From positions 20,328-84,327 of the forward strand of contig CAZMGD010000001.1 in assembly GCA_964565705.1 (NCBI GenBank): a stretch of DNA of 64,000 nucleotides. The letters run 5' to 3'. Below, in pieces: positions 49,839 to 58,824 of this stretch. Under the pieces are notes generated by a model. The model saw nothing but the letters and a program-made list of their open reading frames with translations, was not told the DNA's origin and searched no databases. Source of the stretch: CAZMGD01 sp964565705. GTDB lineage: Bacteria > Actinomycetota > Acidimicrobiia > Acidimicrobiales > Ilumatobacteraceae. The position numbers and the translations under genes are program-made. Within the stretch, counting starts at the first letter, position 1, and each line of letters opens with the position of its first letter.

Positions 49839-50399
49839 ATGACCATCACCGACACACCCGTCGACAACGGCGTCAACTCCGCCGCACTGCTCGCCGCGCG
49901 CGAAGCGCTGAGCGGCGCGCCCGAAGCCGCCGAGTTCACCTGGCGGGCCACCAGCCAGTGGGTCCACGGCACGCACTCGCGCTCGACCGTGGGCGGCTTC
50001 TCCGGGCTCGGCCAGGAGCACGAGCACCGGCAGACGTTCACGTTCCTGGCCGACCACCCCGAGTGCTTCGCGTCCGAGGACCGTGGCGCGACGCCGGTCG
50101 AGATCGCGCTGTCGGCCCTCGGCAGCTGCCTCACCGCCGGCGTCGCCGCGGTGGCCCAGAACCGCCAGATCCAACTGCGATCGGTGACCGCTCACCTCGA
50201 GGGGTCGATGAACGTGCTCGGCATCCTCGGCGCCGATCCCGATGTGCGCAACGGCTTCAACGACGTCACGGTGCGCTTCGACATCGACGCCGACGCGTCA
50301 CCCGACGAGATGCGGGCGCTCGTCGCCCAGTCGCAGAAGCGGTCGGCGGTGTTCGATCTCTTCACCAACCCGACCAACGTCGCCGTCGACGTCGCCTGA
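49839..50399 (+). CDS. OsmC-family protein (second copy)
   Basis: 186 residues of the OsmC fold, in the longer form with a 35-residue N-terminal extension. The key helix is VEIALSALGSCLTAGVAAVAQNRQI with the reactive-position Cys, and an upstream ECFASEDRGATP loop contains another Cys. It is clearly diverged from the OsmC two genes upstream, so this is not a recent duplication. A GAGAGGGAG ribosome-binding site precedes the ATG. It probably works with the methyltransferase and flavoprotein under the divergent TetR. Confidence 0.87.
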   Translation: MTITDTPVDNGVNSAALLAAREALSGAPEAAEFTWRATSQWVHGTHSRSTVGGFSGLGQEHEHRQTFTFLADHPECFASEDRGATPVEIALSALGSCLTAGVAAVAQNRQIQLRSVTAHLEGSMNVLGILGADPDVRNGFNDVTVRFDIDADASPDEMRALVAQSQKRSAVFDLFTNPTNVAVDVA

Positions 50400-50426
50400 G
50401 GACGACGGCGGGCGACGGGGTTCACC

Positions 50427-51647
50427 ATGTTCGTCGACACGGTGATCATCGGCGCCGGCCACGCCGGGCTGGCCATGAGTCGCCGCCTCTCCGAACGCTC
50501 GATCGACCACATCGTCATCGAGCGGGGAGAGGTGGCGAACTCGTGGCGCACGGAACGATGGGACTCGTTGCGGTTGCTGACGCCGAACTGGATGAACCGG
50601 TTGCCCGGTGGCGATGCGTCGGCTCCTGACCCCGACGGGTTCGCGACGATGTCCGAGGTCGCGTCGATGCTGTCGACGTACGCGGGCCACATCGACGCCC
50701 CCGTGTCGACCGGCACCACGGTGACCCGCGTGGGCCGGACCGACGACGGCTACGAGATCACGACCGACCGCGGCACCTGGTGCTGTCGATCGCTGGTGCT
50801 CGCCACCGGTGCGTGCAACGTCGCCGAGGTCCCGGACCTCGCGGCAGGCGTGCCGCCTTCGGTGTCCCAGCAGACGCCGATGACGTACCGATCGCCGTGC
50901 TCGCTGCCCGACGGCGGGGTGCTGGTCGTCGGCGCGTCGGCCACGGGTGTGCAGCTCGCCGACGAGATCCAGCGCAGCGGACGGCCGGTCACCCTCTCGG
51001 TGGGCGAGCACGTTCGCCTCCCCCGCCGCTACCGGGGCCGCGACGTCATGTGGTGGATGGATGCCGCCGGTGTCCTCGACGAACGGTGGGACGACGTCGA
51101 CGACCTCGTCCGCGCCCGCCACCTGCCCTCGCCGCAGCTGATCGGCACGCCGGAGCAGCGGACGATCGACCTCGACGCGCTCGGCGCGCAGGGCGTCCGG
51201 ATGGTCGGGCGCCTCGGGCGCGTCCACGACGGCATCGCCCAGTTCTCCGGCTCGCTCACCAACGTGGTCGCGCTGGCCGACCTGAAGATGTGCCGCCTGT
51301 TGCAGCGGTTCGACGACTGGGCTCGCGCGACGTGTCTCGACGGCGAGGTGGACGACCCCGAGGACATTGCCCGAACAGCGCTTGCCCCGAACCCGCCGCT
51401 GGAGCTCGATCTCCGCGGCGGTGAGATCTCCACGGTCGTGTGGGCCACCGGGTACCGCCCCGACTACAGCTGGCTCGATCTGCCGGTGCTCGACCGCAAG
51501 GGTCGGATCGTGCACCGCGGTGGCCTGGTCAGCGGGCATCCCGGCCTGTTCGTCCTCGGGACCAGCCTGCTGCGGACCCGCCGATCCAGCTTCATCGACG
51601 GGTCGAGCGCCGACACGGCCGCGATCGCTGAGTGCATCACCCACTGA
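50427..51647 (+). CDS. FAD-dependent monooxygenase-like oxidoreductase (CzcO-type)
   Basis: 406 residues with an N-terminal FAD motif VIIGAGHAGLAMSRRL, VIERGEVANSWRTERWDSLRL (typical of putative flavoprotein monooxygenases), a central NAD(P)H motif VLVVGASATGVQLADEI and a late VVWATGYRPDYSW plus GLFVLGTSLLRTRRS. The Baeyer-Villiger fingerprint is absent, so it is more likely an N- or C-hydroxylating flavoprotein, or a CzcO-type oxidoreductase. It follows OsmC copy 2 by 27 bp and is the last gene of the operon. Confidence 0.88.
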   Translation: MFVDTVIIGAGHAGLAMSRRLSERSIDHIVIERGEVANSWRTERWDSLRLLTPNWMNRLPGGDASAPDPDGFATMSEVASMLSTYAGHIDAPVSTGTTVTRVGRTDDGYEITTDRGTWCCRSLVLATGACNVAEVPDLAAGVPPSVSQQTPMTYRSPCSLPDGGVLVVGASATGVQLADEIQRSGRPVTLSVGEHVRLPRRYRGRDVMWWMDAAGVLDERWDDVDDLVRARHLPSPQLIGTPEQRTIDLDALGAQGVRMVGRLGRVHDGIAQFSGSLTNVVALADLKMCRLLQRFDDWARATCLDGEVDDPEDIARTALAPNPPLELDLRGGEISTVVWATGYRPDYSWLDLPVLDRKGRIVHRGGLVSGHPGLFVLGTSLLRTRRSSFIDGSSADTAAIAECITH

Positions 51648-51701
51648 CGTCTGCATGGGGCTTTCCCCGGCAGTCATCGAACCCGTCGCGGGGTTCGGCG
51701 C

Positions 51702-52817
51702 TCATCCGTCCAGGTCGGCGAGCGACTCGAACGGGACGACGCGACTGGTGACGCGCGCCGGCTCGTCCTCGGGCAGGAGGTAGCGCCAGAAGATCGTCCC
51801 GCTGTCCCGGCCCTCGGTGTCGAGCCAGTTCGGCAGGCCCGGGTCTGCATGGGTGACGACGATCCGGAAGCGACCACCGTCGCCGTTCACGATCTGCCGA
51901 TGGTTGAGCGACGTCGTGCGGTAGCGGTACTCGAGCGTCTGCATGTACCCGTTCCAGAGCATCACGTTGGCGAACGCGCAACGCGGCAGGGTGCCTTCCA
52001 GCACGAGCGCCTCGTCGGGCTGGAGCGCGAACTTGGCCGACGCGTAGTAGATGTCGACCGCTCCCCACGCCTCGACGCCCGACGCCCGGAAGTTCGCCGG
52101 GACCGGCATCTCGTTGGGGACCATCGACACGAACGACGGCACCGACGTGGGTGGGCGCCGGCCGATCGACTCGGCGCGCAGCCACGCGATGAGCGCTTCG
52201 AGCCGAGCCGCGAACGACGTGTCGCTGATCAGTGGCGGCGGTCCGGGGTCGTCGAGTGGCTCGATCGTCAGCACGACCGCGTTCTCGGGGTTGGCCGCGG
52301 CGGGCCCCGCCTCGGCGAAGTAGTGGCGGGTGATGATCGTCGTCGCGTCGGGATCGAGCGGGATCCAGTTGCCCGGACGCTCGTCCCGGCTGAGGACGAT
52401 CTCGTATCGACCATCGGCATCGACCTCGATGCTGCGGTCGTTCACGTCGGCGGCGACGCGCTCGAGCGCTCCACCGGCGGCGTCCCCCGCATGGATCGTG
52501 AATGACGTGTAGACCTCATTGCCACGCCGACCGGTGATCCGGTAGGCGCGGTCACCACGGATGCGCGCCCAGTGGTAGATGGCGTCGGGGTTGTCGCCGA
52601 GGATCTTTCGCGTCGGCGACACGATGCGGCTGAAGACGGGGCGCTCCTCGTCGGCTTCGAGGAGGTACTCCGTGGCTGCGGACAGGAGGTGCAGCACGCT
52701 GCGGCAGCCCTCGACGGCGGTCAGCATCGGCTGGCCGTCGTAGACCGATGCCACCTCCTCCAGCAGAGTGCCCAGGTCGCGCAACGCCGCGGTGGTCTCA
52801 TACTCGGTGTCGGTCAT
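51702..52817 (-). CDS. DUF1214 domain protein
   Basis: 371 residues. The C-terminal 120 residues are a DUF1214 beta sandwich (ALVLEGTLPRCAFANVMLWNGYMQTLEYR, SLNHRQI, then RIVVTHADPGLPNWLDTEGRDSGTIFWRYLL). The N-terminal part is helical with SPTRKILGDNPDAIYHWARI. DUF1214 proteins occur in catabolic clusters without a proven activity. No signal peptide is visible. The ATG is not preceded by a strong ribosome-binding site, and the upstream region is shared with a divergent small ORF. Confidence 0.82.
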   Translation of the reverse strand: MTDTEYETTAALRDLGTLLEEVASVYDGQPMLTAVEGCRSVLHLLSAATEYLLEADEERPVFSRIVSPTRKILGDNPDAIYHWARIRGDRAYRITGRRGNEVYTSFTIHAGDAAGGALERVAADVNDRSIEVDADGRYEIVLSRDERPGNWIPLDPDATTIITRHYFAEAGPAAANPENAVVLTIEPLDDPGPPPLISDTSFAARLEALIAWLRAESIGRRPPTSVPSFVSMVPNEMPVPANFRASGVEAWGAVDIYYASAKFALQPDEALVLEGTLPRCAFANVMLWNGYMQTLEYRYRTTSLNHRQIVNGDGGRFRIVVTHADPGLPNWLDTEGRDSGTIFWRYLLPEDEPARVTSRVVPFESLADLDG

Positions 52818-52924
52818 GTGGTCCCCTGTGTCCGGATCGTTCCAACGATCTCCGTCAGAACGTGAGGTACCGTACGACCATCATCGGCCGTCACCAGGCG
52901 GTCGTCGAGATCGCGCGAGGACGA

Positions 52925-53221
52925 ATGCTCGCCGACCTGGAGATGAGGATCGACCCGGAGGGTCTCGGCGGCGGGGGCGCCCCGCCGCCGCACCTGACCC
53001 GCGCGCTCGGACTGCTGGGAGCGTTGCTGCCGGAGCTCGAGACGGCCGTGCGTCGGCACCGCCTGATGACGGCCGTCAACCTCATCGCACTGAGCCTCGG
53101 CGAGCCGGCGCGACGCGAGGAAGAGGGCGAGGAGCTCGTGGTGGGCCGCGCCAGGTTCAGAGCCGAGCTGGTCGCGATGGTCGTCGGCCTCCTCGGTGCC
53201 CCGGCCGTCCAGATCCGCTGA
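52925..53221 (+). CDS. Small hypothetical protein (tentative)
   Basis: 98 residues, leucine-rich and mostly helical (RALGLLGALLPELETAVRRHRLMTAVNLIALSLG, then FRAELVAMVVGLLG). An in-frame GTG at 52862 would add 21 residues (reading RYRTTIIGRHQAVVEIARG), and GAGGA precedes the ATG at 52925. No family is recognised. It faces the VOC gene convergently with two bases between stops. Codon use looks like its neighbours, but the call rests only on an open frame and position. Confidence 0.45.
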   Translation: MLADLEMRIDPEGLGGGGAPPPHLTRALGLLGALLPELETAVRRHRLMTAVNLIALSLGEPARREEEGEELVVGRARFRAELVAMVVGLLGAPAVQIR

Positions 53222-53223
53222 CG

Positions 53224-53622
53224 TCAGGCCTGGGCGATGCGGACGAGGTTCCCCGACGGGTCGCGGAACGCGCAGTCGCGCGCACCCCACGGTTGCGACA
53301 CCGGCTCCTGGAGCACCTCGGCCCCCGAGGCACGGACCTTCTCGAACGTGACGTCGAGGTCGTCGGCACGGAAGATCGCGGCCTGCAGCGAACCCTGGGT
53401 GACGAGCGCGAGGAGCGCGTCGCCCTCGGCTTGCGAGCGGCCGCCGTGGGGCTGCGACAGCACGATGTCGACGTCCTGCCCCGGGGCCCCGACGGTGACC
53501 CAGCGGAACCCGTCGGCGGCGACATCGTTGCGGACCTCGAGCCCGAGCGCGTCGCGGTAGAAGACGAGGGCCTCGTCGGGATCGTGGACGGGGATGAACA
53601 TGGTGGAGACGGTGACTTCCAT
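53224..53622 (-). CDS. VOC (glyoxalase/bleomycin-resistance-fold) protein
   Basis: 132 residues forming the two beta-alpha-beta-beta-beta modules of the vicinal-oxygen-chelate fold: FIPVHDPDEALVFYRDALGLEVRND in the first and DVTFEKVRASGAEVLQEP with FRDPSGNLVRIAQ in the second. Metal-ligand His/Glu positions are partly conserved (His13, and only weakly a C-terminal Glu), so lyase, dioxygenase or binding function is open. The ATG at 53622 lies 52 bp after the AraC-type gene stop, suggesting that the regulator gene and this gene share a transcript. Confidence 0.88.
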   Translation of the reverse strand: MEVTVSTMFIPVHDPDEALVFYRDALGLEVRNDVAADGFRWVTVGAPGQDVDIVLSQPHGGRSQAEGDALLALVTQGSLQAAIFRADDLDVTFEKVRASGAEVLQEPVSQPWGARDCAFRDPSGNLVRIAQA

Positions 53623-53674
53623 GCCACGACCGTACGGGTGGGCACGTCCCGGTGCTTCTCCGATCCTGCTCGGC

Positions 53675-54085
53675 TCAGTGCTCGGCCCGACCGCGGCGCG
53701 GGCGTGTGCCGATCTTGCTGACGCAGGCCGGCACGGCCTCGAGCTCGCGATGGTCGCGCGCCCGGTACTGCGACGGTGTCTCGCCGACGATCTCGGTGAA
53801 GCGCGAGCTGAACGAGCCGAGCGATGTACACCCGACCGTGACGCAGGCGTCGGTGACCGACATCCCCTGCCGCAGCAACGCCTTGGCCCGCTCGATGCGG
53901 CGGGTCATCAGGTACGCATAGGGCGTCTCGCCGTACGCCGCGCGGAACTTGCGCGAGAAGTGCGCCGGCGACATCAGCGCGGCACGAGCGATCGCCGGCA
54001 CGTCGAGCGGCTGCGCGAACTCGCGGTCGATGAGGTCGCGGGCCCGGCGCAGGTGGGCGAGGTCGGCCAGCTCCTCGGGCGTCAT
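53675..54085 (-). CDS. AraC-family helix-turn-helix regulator (short, DNA-binding domain only)
   Basis: 136 residues consisting almost only of the AraC double helix-turn-helix: IARAALMSPAHFSRKFRAAYGETPYAYLMTRRIERAK, then VTDACVTVGCTSLGSFSSRFTEIVGETPSQYR. There is no N-terminal ligand domain, so it is either constitutively competent or governed by expression level. The ATG overlaps the stop of the small membrane protein gene (ATGA), and the downstream VOC gene is a probable target, a common arrangement for AraC-type/VOC pairs. Confidence 0.88.
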   Translation of the reverse strand: MTPEELADLAHLRRARDLIDREFAQPLDVPAIARAALMSPAHFSRKFRAAYGETPYAYLMTRRIERAKALLRQGMSVTDACVTVGCTSLGSFSSRFTEIVGETPSQYRARDHRELEAVPACVSKIGTRPRRGRAEH

Positions 54086-54441
54086 CGCCACGACCGTACG
54101 ACGACGACCGCGATCCCGGCCACGGAGACGCCAGCGAGGACCGGCACCGCTGCCTTCGCCGCGCGCGGCGGCACCACGAGCTCGAACAAGGGAACCGGAT
54201 CGCCCAGCTTCGCCTGCAGCGGACCGAGCGGGCAGTCGCCGCGACCGACGACGAGCGCGGCCCCCTCCACGGCGAGCGCGGCCACGGACGCGGTCAGCAG
54301 GCGACCCCGGCGACCGGTCAGGCCGCACACCCAGATGTAGCCGAGTGCGACGAGGTCGACCACTCCGATCGCAGCATGGGCGGCACGGAACGCCGTCGCC
54401 GCGGGGGTGAGGTGCACGCGCTCGTCGGTCGCCGTGGCCAC
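54082..54441 (-). CDS. Small membrane protein, unknown
   Basis: 119 residues with three hydrophobic segments (around 18-37, 40-60 and 88-112) and a conserved-looking GRGDCPLGPLQAKLGDPVPL loop. The outline recalls small actinobacterial membrane families with a CPL motif, but no family is assigned. The GTG at 54441 lacks a clear ribosome-binding site, so the start is uncertain. Translationally coupled to the AraC-type gene. Confidence 0.6.
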   Translation of the reverse strand: MATATDERVHLTPAATAFRAAHAAIGVVDLVALGYIWVCGLTGRRGRLLTASVAALAVEGAALVVGRGDCPLGPLQAKLGDPVPLFELVVPPRAAKAAVPVLAGVSVAGIAVVVVRSWR

Positions 54442-54499
54442 GCGTCCATGCTCGCACCTCGACCGACGGCCGAGGCGTCGAAGCTGCCAACATGGCTCC

Positions 54500-55024
54500 G
54501 TGACCGAGTTCGTCCCGCTCGTGGATCCCGACGACCTGCCCGCCGACCTCCGGGCGCAGTGGGAGGCCACCGAGCGCGACGGCCTGCGCGACTTCACCCG
54601 CCTCATGGCCAACGCTCCCGAGCAGTTCCGGTCGTTCAACGCCGCCTACGCGTCGGCCCGCTTCGACAATGCGCTCGGCGTCCGGCTGACCGAGCTGGTG
54701 CGCATCGCCGTCGCCCAGACCACGCGCTGCCCGGTGTGCATGGCCGGCCGGCACCCAGCCGCCGTCGCCGCAGGCCTGACCGAGGACCTGGTCGCCGAGA
54801 TCGAGGGCGAGCGCGCGTGCATGACGGACGCCGAGAGCGCTGCCGTCGACTTCGCCCAGCGATTCGCCACCGACCACCTGTCGATCACCGACGACGACAA
54901 GGCGCGCCTGCGTGAGCACCTCGACCCCGAGCAGGTCGTCCAGCTGGTGCTGCTCACGGTCTTCTGCCTCGTCGGCCGCTTCTCGATGCTGGCCGGCCTC
55001 GAAGAGCGCTCCTGCCCGCTCTGA
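54500..55024 (+). CDS. Carboxymuconolactone decarboxylase / AhpD-like protein
   Basis: 174 residues with the AhpD-like core: LTELVRIAVAQTTRCPVCMAGRHPA, where C77xxC80 and H85 form the CxxCxxxxH peroxidase-associated active site. A C-terminal helical region (HLDPEQVVQLVLLTVFCLVGRFSML) follows. CMD-fold proteins are either gamma-carboxymuconolactone decarboxylases or alkylhydroperoxide-reducing AhpD partners. The intact CxxC favours a redox role. A GTG start is used. Monocistronic and followed by a hairpin. Confidence 0.87.
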   Translation: MTEFVPLVDPDDLPADLRAQWEATERDGLRDFTRLMANAPEQFRSFNAAYASARFDNALGVRLTELVRIAVAQTTRCPVCMAGRHPAAVAAGLTEDLVAEIEGERACMTDAESAAVDFAQRFATDHLSITDDDKARLREHLDPEQVVQLVLLTVFCLVGRFSMLAGLEERSCPL

Positions 55025-55041
55025 CCCACCCTCCCCCCGAA

Positions 55042-55086
55042 CCTGCGGTCGCATCGGGCCCGGATCGGGCGCGATGCGACCGCAGG
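55042..55086. terminator. Intergenic hairpin, 15-nt-loop family (copy 2)
   Basis: Perfect 15-nt arms (55042-55056 and 55072-55086) with a 15-nt loop, 17 bp after the stop of the CMD/AhpD-like gene. The outer stem and the loop resemble the element at 2495-2545. A terminator or dispersed palindrome upstream of the giant-protein operon. Confidence 0.7.
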
Positions 55087-55115
55087 AAAGTGCTTTTGAG
55101 AAGCATCTTTGGCGA

Positions 55116-55144
55116 TTGACCACTGCGGTCGGCGGTGGTTGGAT
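55116..55144 (+). promoter_or_regulatory. Candidate promoter of the giant-protein operon
   Basis: TTGACC (55116-55121) lies 17 bp before TTGGAT (55139-55144), a weak -10 that keeps the invariant T, A and T positions. It is in the 138-bp gap between the hairpin and the first start. An inverted repeat TGCTT/AAGCA (55091-55105) lies just upstream. Confidence 0.35.
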
Positions 55145-55180
55145 AGCCCTTGGGCACTCGACGTCGGGACAGGGGCTGCG

Positions 55181-55228
55181 ATGGAGGTTCGCACTACGCG
55201 TCTCGGCACGACGGGCGGTCGGCGGTGA
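55181..55228 (+). CDS. 15-residue upstream ORF overlapping the giant gene start
   Basis: ATG at 55181 with AGGGG upstream encodes MEVRTTRLGTTGGRR and stops at a TGA (55226-55228) that overlaps the GTG start of the next gene (GTGA at 55225). The giant gene's own ribosome-binding site is poor, so its translation may depend on coupling to this short ORF. It may equally be chance. Confidence 0.35.
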   Translation: MEVRTTRLGTTGGRR

Positions 55229-58200
55229 CGGATCGTCTCCTCGCCGCAGCGATCCCGCGCCTCGACGGCTCGGCCGGCGACGGCGTGCACCTGATGTGGA
55301 CCGCACCGGCGAACGCGGGCTGGTCGGTCGACGGCTGGGACGTGCAACGCCGAACGTCGACCGAACGCCCGAGGCCCCGCTGCACGACGCTGACCCTCGA
55401 ACAGCTCGGCGTGCTGCACCGCGTGCTGCGCCTGCACCTCCCCATCGCCGACCTGTCCCTCCGCGAGTCCAGCCCGTCCGGGCCGCCGACGGGTACCGCA
55501 CCGGTTCCGGGCCGCTCCACCTACGACGTCACGTTCGCCGGCGGCCACGACATCGTGGAGATCCGAGCCGGGGTCCCGGCCGCGCTCGTGATCGCGTTCC
55601 GCGCCGGGAAGGCCGTCGCCGCCCGTGAGGCGACGGCGACGGCCGGCGCGGTGAGCACGCGCTTCGACGACCTCGACGTCGACCGGGTGTCGCTCGTCGT
55701 CACGTCGCTCGTCACCTCGCTGAGGATCTGCGTGGACGACCGCCCCGATCCCGCCGCCGAGGAGGCGGAGTGGGCGCCGGTGCCGTTCATCGCCCGGGGG
55801 ATCCAGGTACCGATCCGGTCGCTCGACCCGTCGCTGTCGTCACCAGCCGACGAGGAAGCCCTCGCGCGGACGCGACTCCTGCCCGGCGAAGACCTCGACC
55901 GCGACGCCTTCGCCACCGTCGCCGAGGTCATGAACGAGGCCGCCGACGGCCACGAGCACACCGCGCCGGTGTGGATGGGCACGGTCACGCGCGACGATCC
56001 GGCCGACCCGTTCCTCGAGGTGCGGTCGTGGTCGTACGCGCTCGCGGTGCTGGTGGAGCCGGCCTGGCGGCGGGCGCTCGGGTTCGGCTACTCGGACGGC
56101 AAGGCTGGCCTCGTCCCCGGCACGGCCTACGACTACCGGATCAGCGGCCGGTGCCGCCGGCGCGACATCGACGAGCGGGTGCACGGCTTCCACGCCGTGC
56201 CGCGATCGTGCGCGCTGCCGACCTCGTTCGCGCTCGGGCCCATCTGGCTGTCCACACCCGAACCCACCGTGGTCGAGCAACGACGGGGGCCCGGCGTCGC
56301 AACCCTCCTGTCGACCGGCCGCAAGGGCATCGCCCTGTCCGGCGATCCGTGCCTCACGTTGTCGTTCCCCACCCCGGTGTCGCGGGTCGTGCTCGAGCTC
56401 GAGCCCGGGGCAGCGCTGAAGTGGCGAGCGTCCACCACCGAGTTCCTGCCCGGTCTGGCGTTCAACTCGTTCAGCGAGGCCCTGCCCCCGGAGCGACGGG
56501 TGACGATCGAGACCACCGACCCGGTCGACACGATCGAGCTCGCTGGCAGCGGATTCCTTTACGCCGTGCGTGAGATCGACCCGGCACACGACCCGGACGA
56601 GCTCGTGACGTGCTCGGCCGTGCTGCACGGCGTCGTCTTCGACGACACGCCGCTGGCCGCGCCCCCGCTGGCGGTCGAGACCACCAACCTCCAGCCGACG
56701 ACGACCCCAGCGGCCACGACGCCGCCTCGGCCCGCCAGTCCGCTCGGCTTCCGGGTCGGGTGGACACCCGCACCTGCTTCGGGGAATGCGGTCGTGGCCT
56801 GGCCGGACGACGTCGCCGCGGTCCCACCGATGGACGCGCTCGCGTTCCACATCGAACGCCGCCGCGTCGACGCGCCGGGAGACTTCGAGGTCGTCGACGA
56901 TCGCGCCCACGGCTCCCGGGGCGCGGTCGCCGACCCGCCGGCGCTCCACCTCGGCGCCGATCTCGAAGCGGTCTATCCCGAACGCGCCGCACCGACCGGA
57001 CCGTTGCCGGCCTCGATGGCGATGGACGACCTGATGGTCGAACCCGGGCAGCTGCCTCCGTCGCCGGGGAGCACCCACCAGTACCGGATCTCCACGATCG
57101 ATGCGCTCGGCCGGCGGTCGGCGAGCGCGACGGCCGGCCCGATCGTTCGGCTGGAGAAGCACGAGCCACCGCCACAGCCCGCCAGCGTGCGAGCGCGCGT
57201 GCTCCAGGCCGCCGACCCCGACCTGCCCGCCGACGACCGCGCGCTGCTCGGCGCCAGCAGCAACGCCACCGTGCTGGAGTGGGGCTGGACGGCACGCGAG
57301 CGAACGGCCGATCCGCACGCGACCGAGTTCCGGGTGTACTGGGAGCCGCTCCCGCCGGACGTGGTGGCCGGCGAGGCAAGTGGCGTGCCGACGCTCGTCG
57401 GCGGACTCTTCGAGATGTCGGCGACCCTCGATCGCCCGGTGCCCGCCGACGCGATGCGCGACCGCTACCTCCGCTTGCCCGACCATCCGTTCCGTGTGGT
57501 CGGCCACGGGGCCGGGGACGCGGTCGTGCTGCGCCTCGAACCGAGCGCGCTCGATCCGGCGGCCGCACCGGGGCCCGCCCGGTTCGTGTTCCGGCCGGTG
57601 CAGGACGGCAGCGAGCTCCGGCCATCGAGCTGGGCCGAGCGAACCGCGGTGGTGCCGATCACCGCGGCCGAGTCGTACCGCCACGTGCTCCGCGATCGCC
57701 TCACGCTCGACGCCGGGCATGCGCTCGCCCGCGCATGGGTCGGCGTCACGGCCGCCGACGACCAGGGCTACGTGCCGGACCACCGACCGGCCGCCTCCAC
57801 CAACGGCGGCCGGCCCGGCAACGAGAGCGCCGTCGTCGCCCTGCCGGTGGAGGCCCGCTACCTCGGCCAGCCGACGTTCGAGGTGCCGCCACCGTTGCCG
57901 GACGTGCCCGAAGTCGTCACCGACGAGCCGGGGGCGGACTCGGTGATCGTCACCGTCGATCCACCGGGCCTGCTGCCACCCGGTGCCGTGCCGGGCGGAC
58001 ACCGCCTGCAGCTGGATCGTCTCGGCCTCGACCTGGTGGTCGCGGCGATGAGCGCACGAGCCGACGACACGATCGGCTTCGATCTGCCGGGCACGGCGAC
58101 GAGCTACACGCTCGCCAACCCCGACGACCAGGCGGCGCTGCTCGCGCAGATCCGCAGCGCCACGCCCGCTCGGGTCGAGGGACGCTTCCTCGTCGATGCC

Positions 58201-58824
58201 GTGCTGCGGTTCGCCGATCAGCTCGACCCGCTCTGGATCTCGACATCGGCCGAACCGCTCGCGCCCGGCGCGACCATCGACCGCCTGCCGGCCAAGGCCG
58301 AGCGGTACGTCCACCGGGTCCGGCTCGTCGACGCCGCGGGACACGTCTCCGCCCGTGCAGCGCTGCTGCCGCAGATCGTGCGCGTCGCGTCGCTCCGCTC
58401 ACCGAGCCCGCCGGCCGTGCGCACGATCGCCGCAGACCCCGGCGAGCTGTCGCTCCAGATCCGGGTCCGCGACGCCTTCGACCTCGCCCACGTGGTCCTG
58501 TTCGCGCACGTCGAGGACGGTGCGGCACCGGCGGACGCCGCCATCCTGTCGGGCGCACAGCTGCTACGCACGCCGAATCGGCGCGACCTGTACCCGACCG
58601 ACGGCATCCGCGTGCGCCTCAGCGACGGCTCACTGCTCGCACCGAGCGTCGCCGTCGACATCGCGGGCGGCACGTTCGAGCCGCCGGACCGGCTGCTGAC
58701 GGCGACGCTCGCTCCGGGATCGGGTCGCCGGGTGGCGCTGTGGGCCGTCACGCTGTCCCGCGACGGCATCCCATCACGCCTCACCGGACCGCTCGCCGCC
58801 CTCACGAAGGTGGTGGCCACATGA
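55225..58824 (+). CDS. 1199-residue beta-rich protein with fibronectin-III-like modules
   Basis: No family was recognised with confidence. The protein is almost all strand and turn. Repeated segments have the FN3 outline, for example APANAGWSVDGWDVQRR near the start, LGFRVGWTPAPASGNAVVAWPDD mid-protein and TVLEWGWTARERTADPHATEFRVYWEP later. These usually precede proline-rich strands. There is no signal peptide, lipobox, membrane segment or catalytic motif. The start is a GTG overlapping a short upstream ORF. The stop overlaps the phospholipase D start (ATGA). It is probably a scaffold or adhesive partner of the next two proteins. Confidence 0.7.
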   Translation: MTDRLLAAAIPRLDGSAGDGVHLMWTAPANAGWSVDGWDVQRRTSTERPRPRCTTLTLEQLGVLHRVLRLHLPIADLSLRESSPSGPPTGTAPVPGRSTYDVTFAGGHDIVEIRAGVPAALVIAFRAGKAVAAREATATAGAVSTRFDDLDVDRVSLVVTSLVTSLRICVDDRPDPAAEEAEWAPVPFIARGIQVPIRSLDPSLSSPADEEALARTRLLPGEDLDRDAFATVAEVMNEAADGHEHTAPVWMGTVTRDDPADPFLEVRSWSYALAVLVEPAWRRALGFGYSDGKAGLVPGTAYDYRISGRCRRRDIDERVHGFHAVPRSCALPTSFALGPIWLSTPEPTVVEQRRGPGVATLLSTGRKGIALSGDPCLTLSFPTPVSRVVLELEPGAALKWRASTTEFLPGLAFNSFSEALPPERRVTIETTDPVDTIELAGSGFLYAVREIDPAHDPDELVTCSAVLHGVVFDDTPLAAPPLAVETTNLQPTTTPAATTPPRPASPLGFRVGWTPAPASGNAVVAWPDDVAAVPPMDALAFHIERRRVDAPGDFEVVDDRAHGSRGAVADPPALHLGADLEAVYPERAAPTGPLPASMAMDDLMVEPGQLPPSPGSTHQYRISTIDALGRRSASATAGPIVRLEKHEPPPQPASVRARVLQAADPDLPADDRALLGASSNATVLEWGWTARERTADPHATEFRVYWEPLPPDVVAGEASGVPTLVGGLFEMSATLDRPVPADAMRDRYLRLPDHPFRVVGHGAGDAVVLRLEPSALDPAAAPGPARFVFRPVQDGSELRPSSWAERTAVVPITAAESYRHVLRDRLTLDAGHALARAWVGVTAADDQGYVPDHRPAASTNGGRPGNESAVVALPVEARYLGQPTFEVPPPLPDVPEVVTDEPGADSVIVTVDPPGLLPPGAVPGGHRLQLDRLGLDLVVAAMSARADDTIGFDLPGTATSYTLANPDDQAALLAQIRSATPARVEGRFLVDAVLRFADQLDPLWISTSAEPLAPGATIDRLPAKAERYVHRVRLVDAAGHVSARAALLPQIVRVASLRSPSPPAVRTIAADPGELSLQIRVRDAFDLAHVVLFAHVEDGAAPADAAILSGAQLLRTPNRRDLYPTDGIRVRLSDGSLLAPSVAVDIAGGTFEPPDRLLTATLAPGSGRRVALWAVTLSRDGIPSRLTGPLAALTKVVAT

